From contig CAVSIA010000017.1 of NCBI GenBank assembly GCA_963727575.1, forward strand, positions 277,832 through 341,831: a stretch of 64,000 bases of DNA, given 5' to 3'. Positions 19,654-29,644 of this stretch are shown piece after piece. This DNA comes from JAHQVI01 sp963727575. Its GTDB lineage: Bacteria; Pseudomonadota; Alphaproteobacteria; Rhizobiales; Rhodomicrobiaceae. How positions within the stretch are numbered: position 1 is the first letter of the stretch; every line of letters starts with the position of its first letter. A program made the translations under genes and the position numbers. Below the pieces are notes generated by a model. It was not told the origin of the DNA and made no database searches. It saw only the letters and a list, made by a program, of their open reading frames with translations.

Positions 19654-20433
19654 CTAAAGCAATTTCAATAACGCACGATGGACACGTTCATTCCCTGCAA
19701 GAACGTTGCCAGTCTCCATCATCGCCTTGCCGCCGTCCAGGTCGGATGCAAAGCCTCCCGCTTCCCGGAGAATGACCAGCCCTGCGGCCATATCCCACGG
19801 GCTGAGGCCGAGTTCCCAAAAGCCGTCGTAACGCCCCGCGGCGACCCAGGCGAGGTCGAGCGCGGCCGAACCGCTGCGGCGGATGCCGGCGACGACCGGC
19901 ATGACGGCGGTGAGCTGGCGGAGGAAGGTGTCCTGCCCCGGCCGGCCGCAATGCGGGATGCCGGTGACCACGACGCAATCCTCCAGGCGGGAGCGCGCGG
20001 CGACGCGGATACGTCGGTCGTTCAGGAAGGCGCCCTTGCCCCGCTCGGCGGTGAAGGTGTCGCCATTGGCGGGATTGTAGATCAGCCCGGCGACGAGCTC
20101 GCCGTCACGCTGCAGCGCCACCGAGATGCAGAAATGCGGAATGCTGTGCAGGAAGTTGGTGGTTCCGTCCAGCGGGTCGACGATCCAGACATGGCTTTTG
20201 TCCGGACCCTCGACCATCCCGCGCTCTTCCATCAGAAAGCCGTAGCCGTGGCGCGCTTTGGCCAGCTCGTCATAAAGGATCTGTTCGGCGCGAAGATCGG
20301 CGGCGGAAACGAAATCGCCCGGCCCCTTCAACGAGACCTGCAGATGTTCGACCTCGCCGAAATCCCGCGCGAGACTCCGGCCCGCCTTGCGCACGGCGCC
20401 AAACATCATGGTCATCAGCGCAGAGGCTGCCAT
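19654..20433 (-). CDS. suhB: Inositol monophosphatase family protein
   Basis: A 259-residue Mg2+-dependent phosphatase. The ATG at 20433 is preceded by GAGGA. The metal-binding motifs are intact: EERG with the preceding helix, WIVDPLDGTTNFLHSIPHFC (Asp-Pro-Leu-Asp-Gly-Thr) and WELGLSPWDMAAGLVILREA. It hydrolyses inositol phosphates or related sugar phosphates; the bacterial SuhB also has RNA-polymerase-associated roles. It lies 160 bases downstream of efp on the same strand. Confidence 0.92.
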   Translation of the reverse strand: MAASALMTMMFGAVRKAGRSLARDFGEVEHLQVSLKGPGDFVSAADLRAEQILYDELAKARHGYGFLMEERGMVEGPDKSHVWIVDPLDGTTNFLHSIPHFCISVALQRDGELVAGLIYNPANGDTFTAERGKGAFLNDRRIRVAARSRLEDCVVVTGIPHCGRPGQDTFLRQLTAVMPVVAGIRRSGSAALDLAWVAAGRYDGFWELGLSPWDMAAGLVILREAGGFASDLDGGKAMMETGNVLAGNERVHRALLKLL

Positions 20434-20593
20434 TGCGTTTCCTCGAAGTGTCGGCTTTGAATGAGCGGCCCGGCAAGGCCGGACGGGGGCTGGCCCCGCT
20501 GCCGTCGGCGCCATGCAAACTGCCCGCTCGCGCGCGGAAAGTCCAGCCTCTTAGGTTCAAACTTAAGTATATCCGCAGCGCTCGGGACCGCCG

Positions 20594-21157
20594 TCAGTCG
20601 GCGCGGCGGACGTAGCTGATATCGTTGGTGTCGACGACGATCCGCTCGCCCGTGGTGACGAAAGGCGGCACCATCACGCGGACGCCGTTTTCCATGATCG
20701 CCGGCTTGTAGGAGGCGGATGCGGTCTGGCCCTTGACGACCGGCTCGGCCTCGGTGACCTGGAGCACGACATGATCGGGTAGGGAAATGCCGATCGGCCT
20801 GCCCTCGTAGCTCTCCACGGTGACTTTCATCCCATCCTGCAGAAACGCCGCGCGCTCGCCGACGAACTCCTCGACGATCTCGAGCTGCTCGTAGCTTGCG
20901 GTGTCCATGAAGATGAGCATGTCATCCTGCTTGTAGAGGAACTGATAGTCGTTCTGCTCGAGCCGGACGCGCTCCACGGATTCCGACGCGCGGAAGCGCT
21001 CGTTGAGCTTCGAGCCGTTGAGGAGGTTCTTCAGCTCGACCTGCGCATAGGCCGGCCCTTTGCCCGGCTTGACCGCCTGAACCTTGACCGCCACCCAAAG
21101 CGAGCTCTGATGCTCGATCACATTGCCGGGGCGGATTTCGTTGCCGTTGATCTTCAT
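20594..21157 (-). CDS. efp: Translation elongation factor P
   Basis: A 187-residue three-domain factor that relieves ribosome stalling at polyproline. The N-terminal KOW-like domain has the loop VKPGKGPAYA with the modifiable lysine at K33, so an EpmA/EpmB-type modification is expected. The OB domains (LIFMDTASYEQLE, the signature VKGQTASASYKPAIMENG and the final TNDISYVRRAD) are all present. The length is standard. It starts the efp-suhB direction of transcription. Confidence 0.96.
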   Translation of the reverse strand: MKINGNEIRPGNVIEHQSSLWVAVKVQAVKPGKGPAYAQVELKNLLNGSKLNERFRASESVERVRLEQNDYQFLYKQDDMLIFMDTASYEQLEIVEEFVGERAAFLQDGMKVTVESYEGRPIGISLPDHVVLQVTEAEPVVKGQTASASYKPAIMENGVRVMVPPFVTTGERIVVDTNDISYVRRAD

Positions 21158-21610
21158 GGCGCTCCGATGTCGTCATTTCCATGGATTTTCGGCATCCATT
21201 GGGGGGCTTCCGGGGGCGATGTCAAGGGGACGCGCGAGGGCCCGAGCAAGTTGCATGGCGCGGTCACGGAGATGTCGGATCGGTTACCGGCTGCGGACGA
21301 AGCGCACGAACGGCCGTCGCCGGGATCTCAGACCGGGGCAATGGCACGTCGCGACCGCTTCGGCGCCGAAGTAATGAATTCTTACTAGGCCGGCTGGCTC
21401 AGCGTGGCGGGAGCAAGTTTTCCGATAATCGAAAAATGCATCATCTCTTTGAAAAGTCGTGGAAAACGCCGTTTGACGCACGGCGAATTATGCTTCATGG
21501 GACAAGATGGAACGCGAGTGAAAAAGTTCGTTAAGAAATTGCTAGTGAAAAAGATATCTGGTATTCTACAATTCTAAATCGACAAAATGTTGTAATTCAC
21601 TTGCGCAGAA
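21158..21610. other. Intergenic region, AT-rich toward the right
   Basis: About 450 bases upstream of efp (minus) and of the gene at 21611 (plus). Positions 21400-21610 are clearly richer in A+T than the surroundings and would carry divergent promoters. I find no gene or recognisable RNA. Confidence 0.4.
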
Positions 21611-22096
21611 GTGGGGGCGGATGTGGATAAGCTTGCAGTTTGGGTATTCGCCGCACTTCTCGGCTATATTTGCTTCGTCCTTACTTCCATAAATGGAAAA
21701 TTGGACGATTTGAATGCCTCCGGGGCACAGGTCGCGGTTTTAAACGAAGTAAAGCCGCAGAGCTTTACGGGGAATGACGTTCAGCAGATCGTCTATCGGG
21801 AAGCCGCTCCTTCCGTCGGCACATCGATGCAGGCTGGTTTCCTTTTGGCCGCTATGATCTCAATTTTCGTCAGCTGGCACACGTCGAGAATCTACCATAC
21901 GCATCAGTGGACCAAGCGGATGCTCAAAAAGACGTTCACGACTTATAGCGAGCCGCATATCGTGCCCGCCCGGCGTGACCCCGTTCATGTGGATCAGGAT
22001 TGCGTCGGCGACCCGCCGCGACCCGATGGGCGGATCAAGCAGAGTTGGCTTCCGGCGCACGCCAAGGAGCTGTATGTGAGCTGGGGTCGTGCCTGA
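21611..22096 (+). CDS. Hypothetical protein with two membrane spans
   Basis: A protein of about 160 residues. The frame opens with GTG at 21611, but GTG at 21623 is preceded by GGGGGCG at good spacing and may be the real start. Membrane spans are LAVWVFAALLGYICFVLTSI near the N-terminus and AGFLLAAMISIFVSW in the middle. The C-terminal half is polar with a His/Arg-rich part. No family is recognised. The base composition of its 5' part is less GC-rich than its neighbours. Confidence 0.5.
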   Translation: MGADVDKLAVWVFAALLGYICFVLTSINGKLDDLNASGAQVAVLNEVKPQSFTGNDVQQIVYREAAPSVGTSMQAGFLLAAMISIFVSWHTSRIYHTHQWTKRMLKKTFTTYSEPHIVPARRDPVHVDQDCVGDPPRPDGRIKQSWLPAHAKELYVSWGRA

Positions 22097-22167
22097 CGCG
22101 GATGCGTCGGACGGGCCTAAGCCGCGCTCTCGGCGCTCGCCTTAATTGCGCGCGCTTCGCCGATAGA

Positions 22168-22512
22168 ATGCGGCTCATGACCAGATCGATCCGCATCCGC
22201 TTCGGCACCCCTTGGCTCCTCGCCGTGATTTTGGCCACCGGTACGCACGCCGCCATGGCGGCCGACGGCGCGCCAGCCACGGCCACGACCGGCAGCGCCA
22301 CCACGATGATCAACGGCAAACCCGCCCAGCGCGCGGGGGATCAGACCGGCGACGGTGCGGTGGCCGTCGAGTTGTCCTCCAACGTCTTCATCGACGGAAA
22401 GCCGGCGGCGATCGGCGGCGGCTGTGCGAACGGGGCGGGCGGGGGCAGCTCGAACGTCTTCATCAACGGCAAGCCTGCCGCGATCGGCGCCGGCGCGCCC
22501 TGCCCGAAATAG
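22168..22512 (+). CDS. Exported protein with two PAAR-like motifs
   Basis: A 114-residue protein with a signal peptide (PWLLAVILATGTHAAMAADG). The mature part holds two near-identical units, SSNVFIDGKPAAIGGGC and SSNVFINGKPAAIGAGA, each ending near a cysteine, plus a degenerate first unit TMINGKPAQRAGD. The NVFINGKPAA pattern is the core repeat of PAAR proteins that cap type VI secretion spikes. PAAR proteins normally have no signal peptide, and no type VI genes are nearby. It could be a periplasmic beta-structured protein that only resembles PAAR. Confidence 0.6.
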   Translation: MRLMTRSIRIRFGTPWLLAVILATGTHAAMAADGAPATATTGSATTMINGKPAQRAGDQTGDGAVAVELSSNVFIDGKPAAIGGGCANGAGGGSSNVFINGKPAAIGAGAPCPK

Positions 22513-22594
22513 ATCCGCCGGCTAGCGCGTCACCCCGCCTTCGAAAACATCGCTCGGGCGGGATCGAAGCGCTTCCGCCTAAAATGAACTCGCC

Positions 22595-24253
22595 CTAACG
22601 GTCGACGCGCACCGTTTCCGATTGCGTGCCATCCTTGAAGGACAGCCTTACGCTGGCGAACTTCGTGTTGGTGGGCAGCTCGATATAGATCGGCCCGTTG
22701 CCGACATTATAAGGATCTTTCGGGTTGCACGGCTCCAGGGCGAAATCGCTCGGCGTCGCTTCTGAATCGATGCCATAGGCGACGGCGTCGATGGCGCAGC
22801 GATTGGATACGAGCTGGCTGAAATAGAGCAGCAGCTTGCCGTCGTAGTCGCGGAACGCCAGCCAGCTGTTCTTGGTCATGTCGAGCATCTGCTTCTGCGC
22901 CGCGATCAGGGCGGCGCCGGGATCGAAATCCAGGGTGAACGGCCCGCGCATCTCGCTGCCGATATCGGTGTATTTGACGAAGATCCGGGTCTTGCCGACA
23001 TTCGGCTTCAGTGAGATCGAGGTCTTCGGCATCTTCAGCCCGGTGGCGGCGTTGGTCGCATCGAGTTGGCCGGTCGAGCGGAACGCCTCCTCGTCGGCGA
23101 GCTTGTAGAACACCTCGCGCGGCATCTCCTTGAAGTTGAGATTGACGATCCAGTCGGCATTGGACCGCATCGCCGACATCGTAACCGGCGTCTCGTTCAT
23201 CGACTGTTTCAGGAGGGCGAGCGAGGCGAGGCGCTTGTCGGCATCCTCCAGCCATTCGGCGGCGACGCTCTGGTCGATGAAATAGCGGATGAGCTTGCCC
23301 TCGGCGTGCAGTGCCTTGAAGCGCTCCAGCGCGGCCAGTTCGGCCTGCTTGTCGGCGAGCGACTGCGCGCCCTTGCGCGCGGCGGAATAGTCGCGGCTGA
23401 GCTCGTAGAAACCGGGGGCGAAGTCCGGGTTGGCATCGAGAAAGGCCGTCAGCATGTCGACCCGCTGCGGCGCTTCGAGGAGCAGAATCCGGGCGAAATC
23501 CATCAGCGGGCGCGGGTCCTGCTCATACAGGGCCGCGTAGATCTCACGCGCGCCGCCCCGGCCCTCCTGGATCTTCAGAAAGCTCTGATAGCGCAGATGC
23601 GGATCGACGAAATTCAGCTTGAAGGCGAAGAAGGCGTTGTAGCTGCGCCGGGCGTTCGCGTAGTCGCCGCGCTGCTCGTAGAGGCGCGCATTGTGGTAGT
23701 GCTCCTCGGGCTTGGCCGCATTCTCGATGATGCCGCCGGCTTTGTTGATCCCGGCAAAGCCCTGCTGGATCGCTTCAAGAGAGACGGCGATCTGCTTCGT
23801 CGTCTCGGCAATGCTCCGCGTCGCTTCTTCGGTGTTCTTGGTGCTTTCCTCGACCCGCCCGACCGCCTCGGCGGTTTTCCGCGTGGTCTCCTTGATCTCG
23901 GCGACGTCCTTGCGGATCAGGCCGATCGATTGCTGCAGCTCGGCGATGGCGGGAAAATTCGTCGCCAGCACGCCCTTGGCCTCGGTCTCCTTGGTCTGGA
24001 AGATCAGGGTGATGCTGGAGAAGGTGAGAAAGGAGGCGGCGATGATCAGCGGCGGCAGCAGACGCGGGCGCACCGTGCGCCTGATCAGTACGCCGAGGAT
24101 CAGGACCACGGTGCCGGCCAGGCTCAGCCAGAAGACGTAGGTGCTGAGCGGCGCCAGCGGCTGGACCACGTCCGACACGAACCCGCCGACCGCCGCCACC
24201 GGCATGAAGATCGCCGTATATCGCCCCAGATTTTCCCGAGCTATCCCGTTCAT
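22595..24253 (-). CDS. Membrane-anchored TPR-like protein of unknown function
   Basis: A 552-residue protein. Three hydrophobic segments lie within the first 85 residues. A helical segment with heptad-like repeats follows (LIRKDVAEIKETTRKTAEAV continuing to about residue 165), then a solenoid of TPR-like helices (EEHYHNARLYEQRGDYANAR). The C-terminal 150 residues look like a beta-rich domain with two cysteines (SNRCAIDAVAYGI, FALEPCNPKDPYN). It is probably an inner-membrane protein with a large soluble part. No enzymatic motif is seen. Its 3' end lies 83 bases from the convergent PAAR-like gene. Confidence 0.65.
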   Translation of the reverse strand: MNGIARENLGRYTAIFMPVAAVGGFVSDVVQPLAPLSTYVFWLSLAGTVVLILGVLIRRTVRPRLLPPLIIAASFLTFSSITLIFQTKETEAKGVLATNFPAIAELQQSIGLIRKDVAEIKETTRKTAEAVGRVEESTKNTEEATRSIAETTKQIAVSLEAIQQGFAGINKAGGIIENAAKPEEHYHNARLYEQRGDYANARRSYNAFFAFKLNFVDPHLRYQSFLKIQEGRGGAREIYAALYEQDPRPLMDFARILLLEAPQRVDMLTAFLDANPDFAPGFYELSRDYSAARKGAQSLADKQAELAALERFKALHAEGKLIRYFIDQSVAAEWLEDADKRLASLALLKQSMNETPVTMSAMRSNADWIVNLNFKEMPREVFYKLADEEAFRSTGQLDATNAATGLKMPKTSISLKPNVGKTRIFVKYTDIGSEMRGPFTLDFDPGAALIAAQKQMLDMTKNSWLAFRDYDGKLLLYFSQLVSNRCAIDAVAYGIDSEATPSDFALEPCNPKDPYNVGNGPIYIELPTNTKFASVRLSFKDGTQSETVRVDR

Positions 24254-24500
24254 GCGCCTGCCCCTCCCACAACGCGAGCCACAAAGGCCTCCGACACCGC
24301 ACGCAGGCGGCGAGGTTCGATTATGGTGGGATTGTGGCGGGGGCAGGGCGCAGCAGCAGAGACGGCCGACGCGGGGATGCGCTGACGACCGGTTCCGTCA
24401 GATGAGCGCAAGCGGCGCTTTTTGTGTCGGGCATTTCTCCGCACAATGGCGGGCAGGGGCGGCGAAGCGCTGTGCCGCTCAGGATGCCAAAGGCGGATCG

Positions 24501-25508
24501 ATGATTGGCAGAGCGTCTTTTCTGATGCCGCTGACCTGGCTCGGCAGGCAACGAGCGCGGGCCGTGGCGGCTTTGGTCGTCGCCGGCATCGCGCTTCCTG
24601 GGGTTGGCGCGCTGCTCAAGCCGTTCGTTTCGCTCGCGGTTTTCCTCCTTCTGGTGACCTCATTTCTGCGCGCCGATCTCGCCGCGTTGAAGCGGAGTGT
24701 CGCGCGTCCGGGGCTCGTCATCTCGGCAACGCTCTGGACGATGGTCGCCGTTCCGACATTCGTCGTCCTGGCTGCCCATGCGGCTGGCCTGCCGGCCAAA
24801 GCGCCCGATTTTTTCAGTGCGATGATGCTGCATGCGATCGCGTCGCCGATGATGTCGGCGCCTGCTTTTGCCGCGCTGATGGGACTTGATACGACCTTGC
24901 CGCTTGCGGTGCTCGTTCTTTCAAGCGCGCTTCTGCCGCTCACGGCCATCGGCTTCGTCTTTGCCGCTGGGCTCGATCTTTCGCTTTCGCCGGTCGCCTT
25001 GGGACTGCAACTCGCCGGCATGCTTTGCGGTGCCGCTCTCGCCGCCTTATTCATCCGGCGCGGGATGGGGCTCGAAACGGTTGCGCGCTACCGTGACGAA
25101 ATCGACGGATTCAACATCCTAATCCTCTACGTGTTTATCGCGGCGCTGATGGCGGAATTCGGCGGTGAGTTGCTGGCCCGGCCGTTACAGGTGCTTGGCC
25201 TGACGGCCCTGGCGTTTGCGATCTTCTTTGTGCTGTTGGGGATCACCGCCGTCGTCTTCCGGCGAAGGGGCAGGGAAGTGGCGTTTGCGGTCGGGATCGT
25301 CACATCGCAGCGCAATATGGGCCTTATGCTGGCGGCGGCAGGCGGGGCCGTGCCGCAACTCGTCTGGCTTTACATCGCGGTCAGCCAGTTTCCCATCTAT
25401 CTGTCGCCGCTGATGCTTGGATGGGTGGTCCGGTGGCTGAAAGTGCGCCGACACCCACCCCGGATCGGCCGGCAACCCGGCGATCTGGAGGCTGCCCCGG
25501 ATGCGTGA
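24501..25508 (+). CDS. Bile acid:sodium symporter-like transporter
   Basis: A 335-residue membrane protein with about ten hydrophobic segments. The layout and the motifs GIALPGVGALLKPFVSLAVF near the N-terminus and VGIVTSQRNMGLMLAAAGGA near the C-terminus fit the bile acid:Na+ symporter (BASS) superfamily. The substrate is unknown; bacterial relatives carry organic acids or sulfur compounds. AAAGGCGGA precedes the ATG. It is convergent with zapE, with a 15-base gap. Confidence 0.75.
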   Translation: MIGRASFLMPLTWLGRQRARAVAALVVAGIALPGVGALLKPFVSLAVFLLLVTSFLRADLAALKRSVARPGLVISATLWTMVAVPTFVVLAAHAAGLPAKAPDFFSAMMLHAIASPMMSAPAFAALMGLDTTLPLAVLVLSSALLPLTAIGFVFAAGLDLSLSPVALGLQLAGMLCGAALAALFIRRGMGLETVARYRDEIDGFNILILYVFIAALMAEFGGELLARPLQVLGLTALAFAIFFVLLGITAVVFRRRGREVAFAVGIVTSQRNMGLMLAAAGGAVPQLVWLYIAVSQFPIYLSPLMLGWVVRWLKVRRHPPRIGRQPGDLEAAPDA

Positions 25509-25523
25509 TTGCGGGCTACAGCC

Positions 25524-26650
25524 TTAGCCCGGCACGCCGCTGCCACGCCACCGCCGGTGGCGGCCCTTCAGATATTCCTCCGAGCGCATTTCCATCAGCC
25601 GCGAGGCGGTGCGCTGGAACAGGTCGGCGCCGTCGCCGGCGGGGTAGAGGGCGTCCGGCTCGGCGTCGGCCGAGACGATCAGGCCGGTGCCGTTGTCGTA
25701 GAGCGTGTCGATGAGGGTGTTGAAGCGTCTTGCCTCGTTGCGGCGGTCGGGCGTCAGGATCGGTACATGCTCCATGATCACCGTATGGAAGTTGCGGGCG
25801 ATGGCGAGATAGTCGTTGGCGCCGAGCGGTTTTGCGCACAGATCGGCGAAGCTGAAACGGGCGACGCCCATCGCCGCCTCGGGCACGGCCACCTCGCGGC
25901 CCTTGACCGTGACGCTCGCCGGCGCGCCCGTATCGCGCCCTGTCAGCATCCGCCAGACCTTACGGATTTCGGCATCCGCCTCCGCTCCGAGCGGGGAGAA
26001 ATAGAGCGGCGTGCCCGACAGCCGGTCGAGCCGGTAGTCGCGCGCCGAATCCAGCTCCAGCACCTCCATCCGGTCCTCGATCAGCGACACGAAGGGCAGG
26101 AACAGCGCCCGATTGAGACCGTCCTTGTAAAGATCCCAGGGCGGAACGTTGGAAGTGGCGACCATGACCGTGCCGCGCTCGAACAGCACGTCGAACAGCC
26201 GGCCGAGGATCATCGCGTCGGCGATGTCGGTGACGTGCAACTCGTCGAAGCACAGAAGCGGGGCGTTCCTGGCGATGCGCTCGGCGACGAAAGGCACCGG
26301 ATCGCCCGGATGGGTCTTGCGCGCCTCGGCGATCAGATCGTGGGTCTCGCCCATGAATTCGTGGAAATGCAGCGCGGCGCTTCCTCGCGAACGGGACGGT
26401 GGCGAAAAACAGGTCCATCAGCATGGTCTTGCCGCGGCCGACCTTGCCAAAGACATAGAGCCCGCGCGGCACCTCGCCGCTTCTGCGCGTCAAGAAGGAA
26501 AAGAAGTCGGTCTTGCCGGGGGGCGTGTAGCTGGCGAGACGGTCGGCCAGAACTCTGCAGCTTCTCGACGGCGAGAGCCTGCGCGGGGTCCGATCCGATC
26601 TCGCCCGAGTGGACCATCTCGCGATAGCGCTCGAGCAGCCTCTGGGCCAT
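25524..26650 (-). CDS. zapE: Cell division protein ZapE (AFG1-like ATPase), two frameshifts
   Basis: The reading is spread over three frames. The N-terminus is MAQRLLERYREMVHSGEIGS, with AAGGA upstream of 26650. After a shift near 26556 it reads LADRLASYTPPGKTDFFSFL and the Walker A GLYVFGKVGRGKTMLMDLFF. After a second shift near 26380 it reads FHEFMGETHDLIAEARKTHP and the Walker B LLCFDELHVTDIADAMIL, and continues to the stop at 25524. Every ZapE block is present, so the gene is intact apart from two small indels. ZapE binds FtsZ and acts in constriction; mitochondrial Afg1 relatives act in protein quality control. Confidence 0.85.
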
Positions 26651-26813
26651 ATGCACGTCCTTGGCGGTGACAGTGTCGGAGCTAAGCCCCGGCAAGGCAG
26701 CTACAACAGGCGCGCGGTGGGCGCAACCGTTGAAAAGAGCGTTGCCCGGCGGCGTTTCCTTGCCTAAGAACGAATTGGGGCTCGGGCTCGTGGCATGGTG
26801 TGGGAGTAATTTA

Positions 26814-27119
26814 GTGAGAAATCTTATATTTTTCGTTGGCGTTATCGTATCCGGCTTAGCTTTTGCGGCGGGGGCCGAGGCGGCGAGCTGCTATCCGGTG
26901 AAGAGCGATGTCGTCAGCCTTGGCGAGAAGGCGGCCCGGGCCTATGGCGAGCGCGCCCTCGACCGGGAGATCGAAGAGCGGAAGAACAGTCTCATGTCCT
27001 CCGGCGCAGGTATCGGAAAGATCGGCAACCGGAAGATCGACTGCAAGCATTTCCCCAATGTTCTGGGCGCGGATGAGTGGCGCTGCGTCGGTGCGGCCAA
27101 GGTCTGCGCGAAAAGCTAG
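26814..27119 (+). CDS. Small secreted protein with cysteines
   Basis: The GTG at 26814 has GGGAG seven bases upstream and opens a clear signal peptide (RNLIFFVGVIVSGLAFAAGA). The mature part is about 80 residues with four cysteines (ASCYPV, KIDCKHF, EWRCVGA and KVCAKS) that could make two disulfides. I recognise no family. It lies between zapE (divergent) and meaB. Confidence 0.6.
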   Translation: MRNLIFFVGVIVSGLAFAAGAEAASCYPVKSDVVSLGEKAARAYGERALDREIEERKNSLMSSGAGIGKIGNRKIDCKHFPNVLGADEWRCVGAAKVCAKS

Positions 27120-27256
27120 AGCACCGGTTTGCGTCGCGAAAATGCGACAAAGCAAAGGACGAGCGCGTCGGCGTTGCTCGCGCCACAGCAGCCGCAACGC
27201 CGCGGCGGGGGCGTTTTTTCTTGCCCGCCCCGGTCAAATCGCGATCATGCCCTCCC

Positions 27257-28204
27257 ATGGATGCACAGCAAAGCGCCGGCCGGTATGTGAGCAGCCTGGA
27301 CGCGGTCCGGGCAGGCGGCAAGCGCGCGCTGGCCGAGGCGCTGGCGCAGGTCGAGCGTGCGGGCGACGACCCGGCCATCGCGGCGCTGATCGACGAGGCC
27401 TATCTCGCCCCGCGCGCCCACGTCATCGGCTTCACCGGTCCGCCGGGCGTCGGCAAGTCGACGCTGATCGACACGCTGGTGCGCAAATGGCGCGCGTCCG
27501 GCGTCACCGTCGGCGTGATCGCGGTCGACCCTTCCTCCCACCGCACGCGCGGCGCGCTGCTCGGCGACCGCATCCGTATGCGTACGGACCCAGAGGACCA
27601 GGGCGTGTTCGTGCGCTCGCTCGCCTCGCGGGGCAGCCTTGGCGGGCTGGCCGAGCTGGCGTTTCCCGCCATCGTGCTGATGCGCGCGATCTACGACCGG
27701 GTGATCGTCGAGACGGTCGGCGTCGGCCAGTCGGAGGCGGATATCTCCACCGTCGCCGATACGGTCGTGCTGTGCGTGCAGCCGGGTTCGGGTGATTCAC
27801 TGCAATTCATGAAGGCCGGGATCATGGAGATCCCGGACCTCGCCGTTGTCACCAAAGCCGATATGGGGGCACCGGCGCAGCGGGCGCTTGCCGACCTCAA
27901 GGGCGCCATGGGGCTGGCTCGCGGCGGGGATGTGGAGTGCCTGAAGCTGTCGGCGACGAAGAGCGAAGGCGTCGATGCGCTGATCGATGCGCTGGCGCGC
28001 CGCCACGCCGCGATGGAAGGCGCCGCGCTCGCAAAACGGCGGCAGGCACAGGCGGAAGGCTGGCTGCGCGCGGCGCTGCTTCAGCGGTTCGGCCGCGACG
28101 GGCTGGCGGTTGCAGCGGGTGCGGCGGTGCTCGCCGACGGCGCGGCGCCGTTCGGCCGCTGCCGGGCGATCGCCGCCCAAATCACCGTGAGGTTCGAGGG
28201 ATGA
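27257..28204 (+). CDS. meaB: MeaB-type GTPase (acyl-CoA mutase chaperone)
   Basis: A 315-residue G3E-family GTPase that protects and loads coenzyme B12-dependent methylmalonyl-CoA or ethylmalonyl-CoA mutase. It has Walker A GFTGPPGVGKSTLIDTL, the AVDPSSHRTRGALLGDRIRM region typical of ArgK/MeaB, the VETVGVGQSEADIS switch and the VVTKAD base-specificity motif. The start at 27257 was chosen because the homologous N-terminus (RYVSSLDAVRAGGKRALAEA) begins just after it; the in-frame extension upstream overlaps the preceding gene. Together with mcd and ccr in this window it points to the ethylmalonyl-CoA pathway. Confidence 0.92.
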   Translation: MDAQQSAGRYVSSLDAVRAGGKRALAEALAQVERAGDDPAIAALIDEAYLAPRAHVIGFTGPPGVGKSTLIDTLVRKWRASGVTVGVIAVDPSSHRTRGALLGDRIRMRTDPEDQGVFVRSLASRGSLGGLAELAFPAIVLMRAIYDRVIVETVGVGQSEADISTVADTVVLCVQPGSGDSLQFMKAGIMEIPDLAVVTKADMGAPAQRALADLKGAMGLARGGDVECLKLSATKSEGVDALIDALARRHAAMEGAALAKRRQAQAEGWLRAALLQRFGRDGLAVAAGAAVLADGAAPFGRCRAIAAQITVRFEG

Positions 28205-28341
28205 TCCCCGACCCGGCCGAGATATTGCGTGCACAAACCCGCGTGTATAAAGGCGCCGAGATGCTGGTGCGGGCCTTAACTTATTTTTTCCATAGTTTTC
28301 TGGCTGAACTGTTGCAGAGTTTGCGCGTGGCTCGGCTGTAA
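28201..28341 (+). CDS. Possible small ORF translationally coupled to meaB
   Basis: A 46-codon frame (MIPDPAEILRAQTRVYKGAE then a helical stretch) whose ATG overlaps the meaB stop in an ATGA arrangement. The overlap suggests coupling. The residue composition is plausible, but I recognise no family and it could be the decayed start of a longer gene. Confidence 0.25.
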   Translation: MIPDPAEILRAQTRVYKGAEMLVRALTYFFHSFLAELLQSLRVARL

Positions 28342-28470
28342 GGGTCTGTTTACCTTTATACGCTCTCATTCTTGTATCGTTCTAAAACAAGTTGAAACTT
28401 TCGGCTTGATTGGCAGAAGAGGGCATCGGTCGACCGCACATCGCTGAGGGAAAACGGCTAGAGCTGGGGA

Positions 28471-29644
28471 ATGATTGTTCGTCTGGGTGGGATAAGGCAG
28501 CGGGTTACTTATGGCATAGCGGCTGTTTCGCTTGTCGGCGCAGCGTCTTCGCTTGCCCATTTTTCCTATTTCTCGTCGTCGGCGCCTGGCTTTTCCGGAG
28601 CTCACGCCACGACGATGGTGCGTTTGCCGGCCAGGGCGGCTCCGAAAACCCCTCTCAGCGCCTCGACGGATTCGCTGTTCAAACAGTCCGGCAAGCAGGA
28701 CCGCGCCGATTTCGTGACCCGTGAGGCCGTCGCGGATGCGAGCCCGGCCCCGGAGCCCGCGAGCGTTCCCCGCGCTCCGTCTCAGGGCCGAGGACGTGCA
28801 ATTCGTCGTCGCCTCCCTGACGCCGCTGGACATGGGCCGTCCGGGTCCGACCCGCGCTGCACGCGATTTCCGCCAGGACGTCAACCGCTCCGGCAAGGCC
28901 GACCGGCTGTCGCTGCCGCAGCAGGTGGCCAAGCTGATCGAGCCGGAGCCCGAACCGGCGTCCGAGAATGTCGAGGGTGTGAGCGCGGCGCTGTTCATGC
29001 TTGCCCCGCGAACCGACGCTTCGTTCCAGTCAGCCTCGGCCGATGATGCCACGATCCAGGAAGCCTCGCTGACCAAGGCCAGCGCGAGCGCGGAGCCGGC
29101 GAAGGCACCGAGCTGGGCCGATATGATCAAGCTCGCACGCATTGGCGGCGGCGACGGCGAGGACATCAAATCGCGCATCTTCGGCGGCCTGACCGAAGAC
29201 GAATTCCGTGCCCGAGAATTCCGCTGCATGGCCACCGCGATCTATTTCGAGGCGCGCGGTGAGAGCATCAAGGGCCAGACTGCGGTGGGACAGGTCATCA
29301 TGACCCGCGTGCGCAGCGACTATTACCCCAATACGATTTGCGGCGTGGTCTATCAGGGCCAGTGGAACCGCAACGCCTGCCAGTTCTCGTTCGCCTGCGA
29401 CGGCGCACCCGACACGCCAAGGGACAAGGACGAGTGGCGGACGGCGATCGACGTGGCGAAGAAGGTGATTTCCGGCGAGGCCTATGTGAAGGAAGTCGGC
29501 GCTGCGACGCACTATCACGCCACCTATGTTTCGCCCGATTGGCGCAAGCTGATGAAGCGGGTGGCCAAGGTCGGCGTGCATATCTTCTACAAGGCGCCCT
29601 TCGTCCAGCCGCTGGTCGCCAGCAACGATTTCAAGAAGCTTTAG
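28471..29644 (+). CDS. SleB-type cell wall hydrolase (one frameshift)
   Basis: The start at 28471 follows GCTGGGGA. The N-terminus has a membrane/signal segment (RVTYGIAAVSLVGAASSLAH) and a Pro/Ala/Ser-rich periplasmic linker. The frame changes near 28775 and resumes with RAEDVQFVVASLTPLDM. The C-terminal hydrolase_2 domain begins at about 29205, with FRCMATAIYFEARGESIKGQ, in which the glutamate of YFEARGE is the expected catalytic acid. RNACQFSFACDG and ATHYHATYV follow and complete the SleB signature. It would cleave peptidoglycan glycan strands during wall remodelling. Non-sporulating Alphaproteobacteria commonly carry such genes. Confidence 0.85.
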
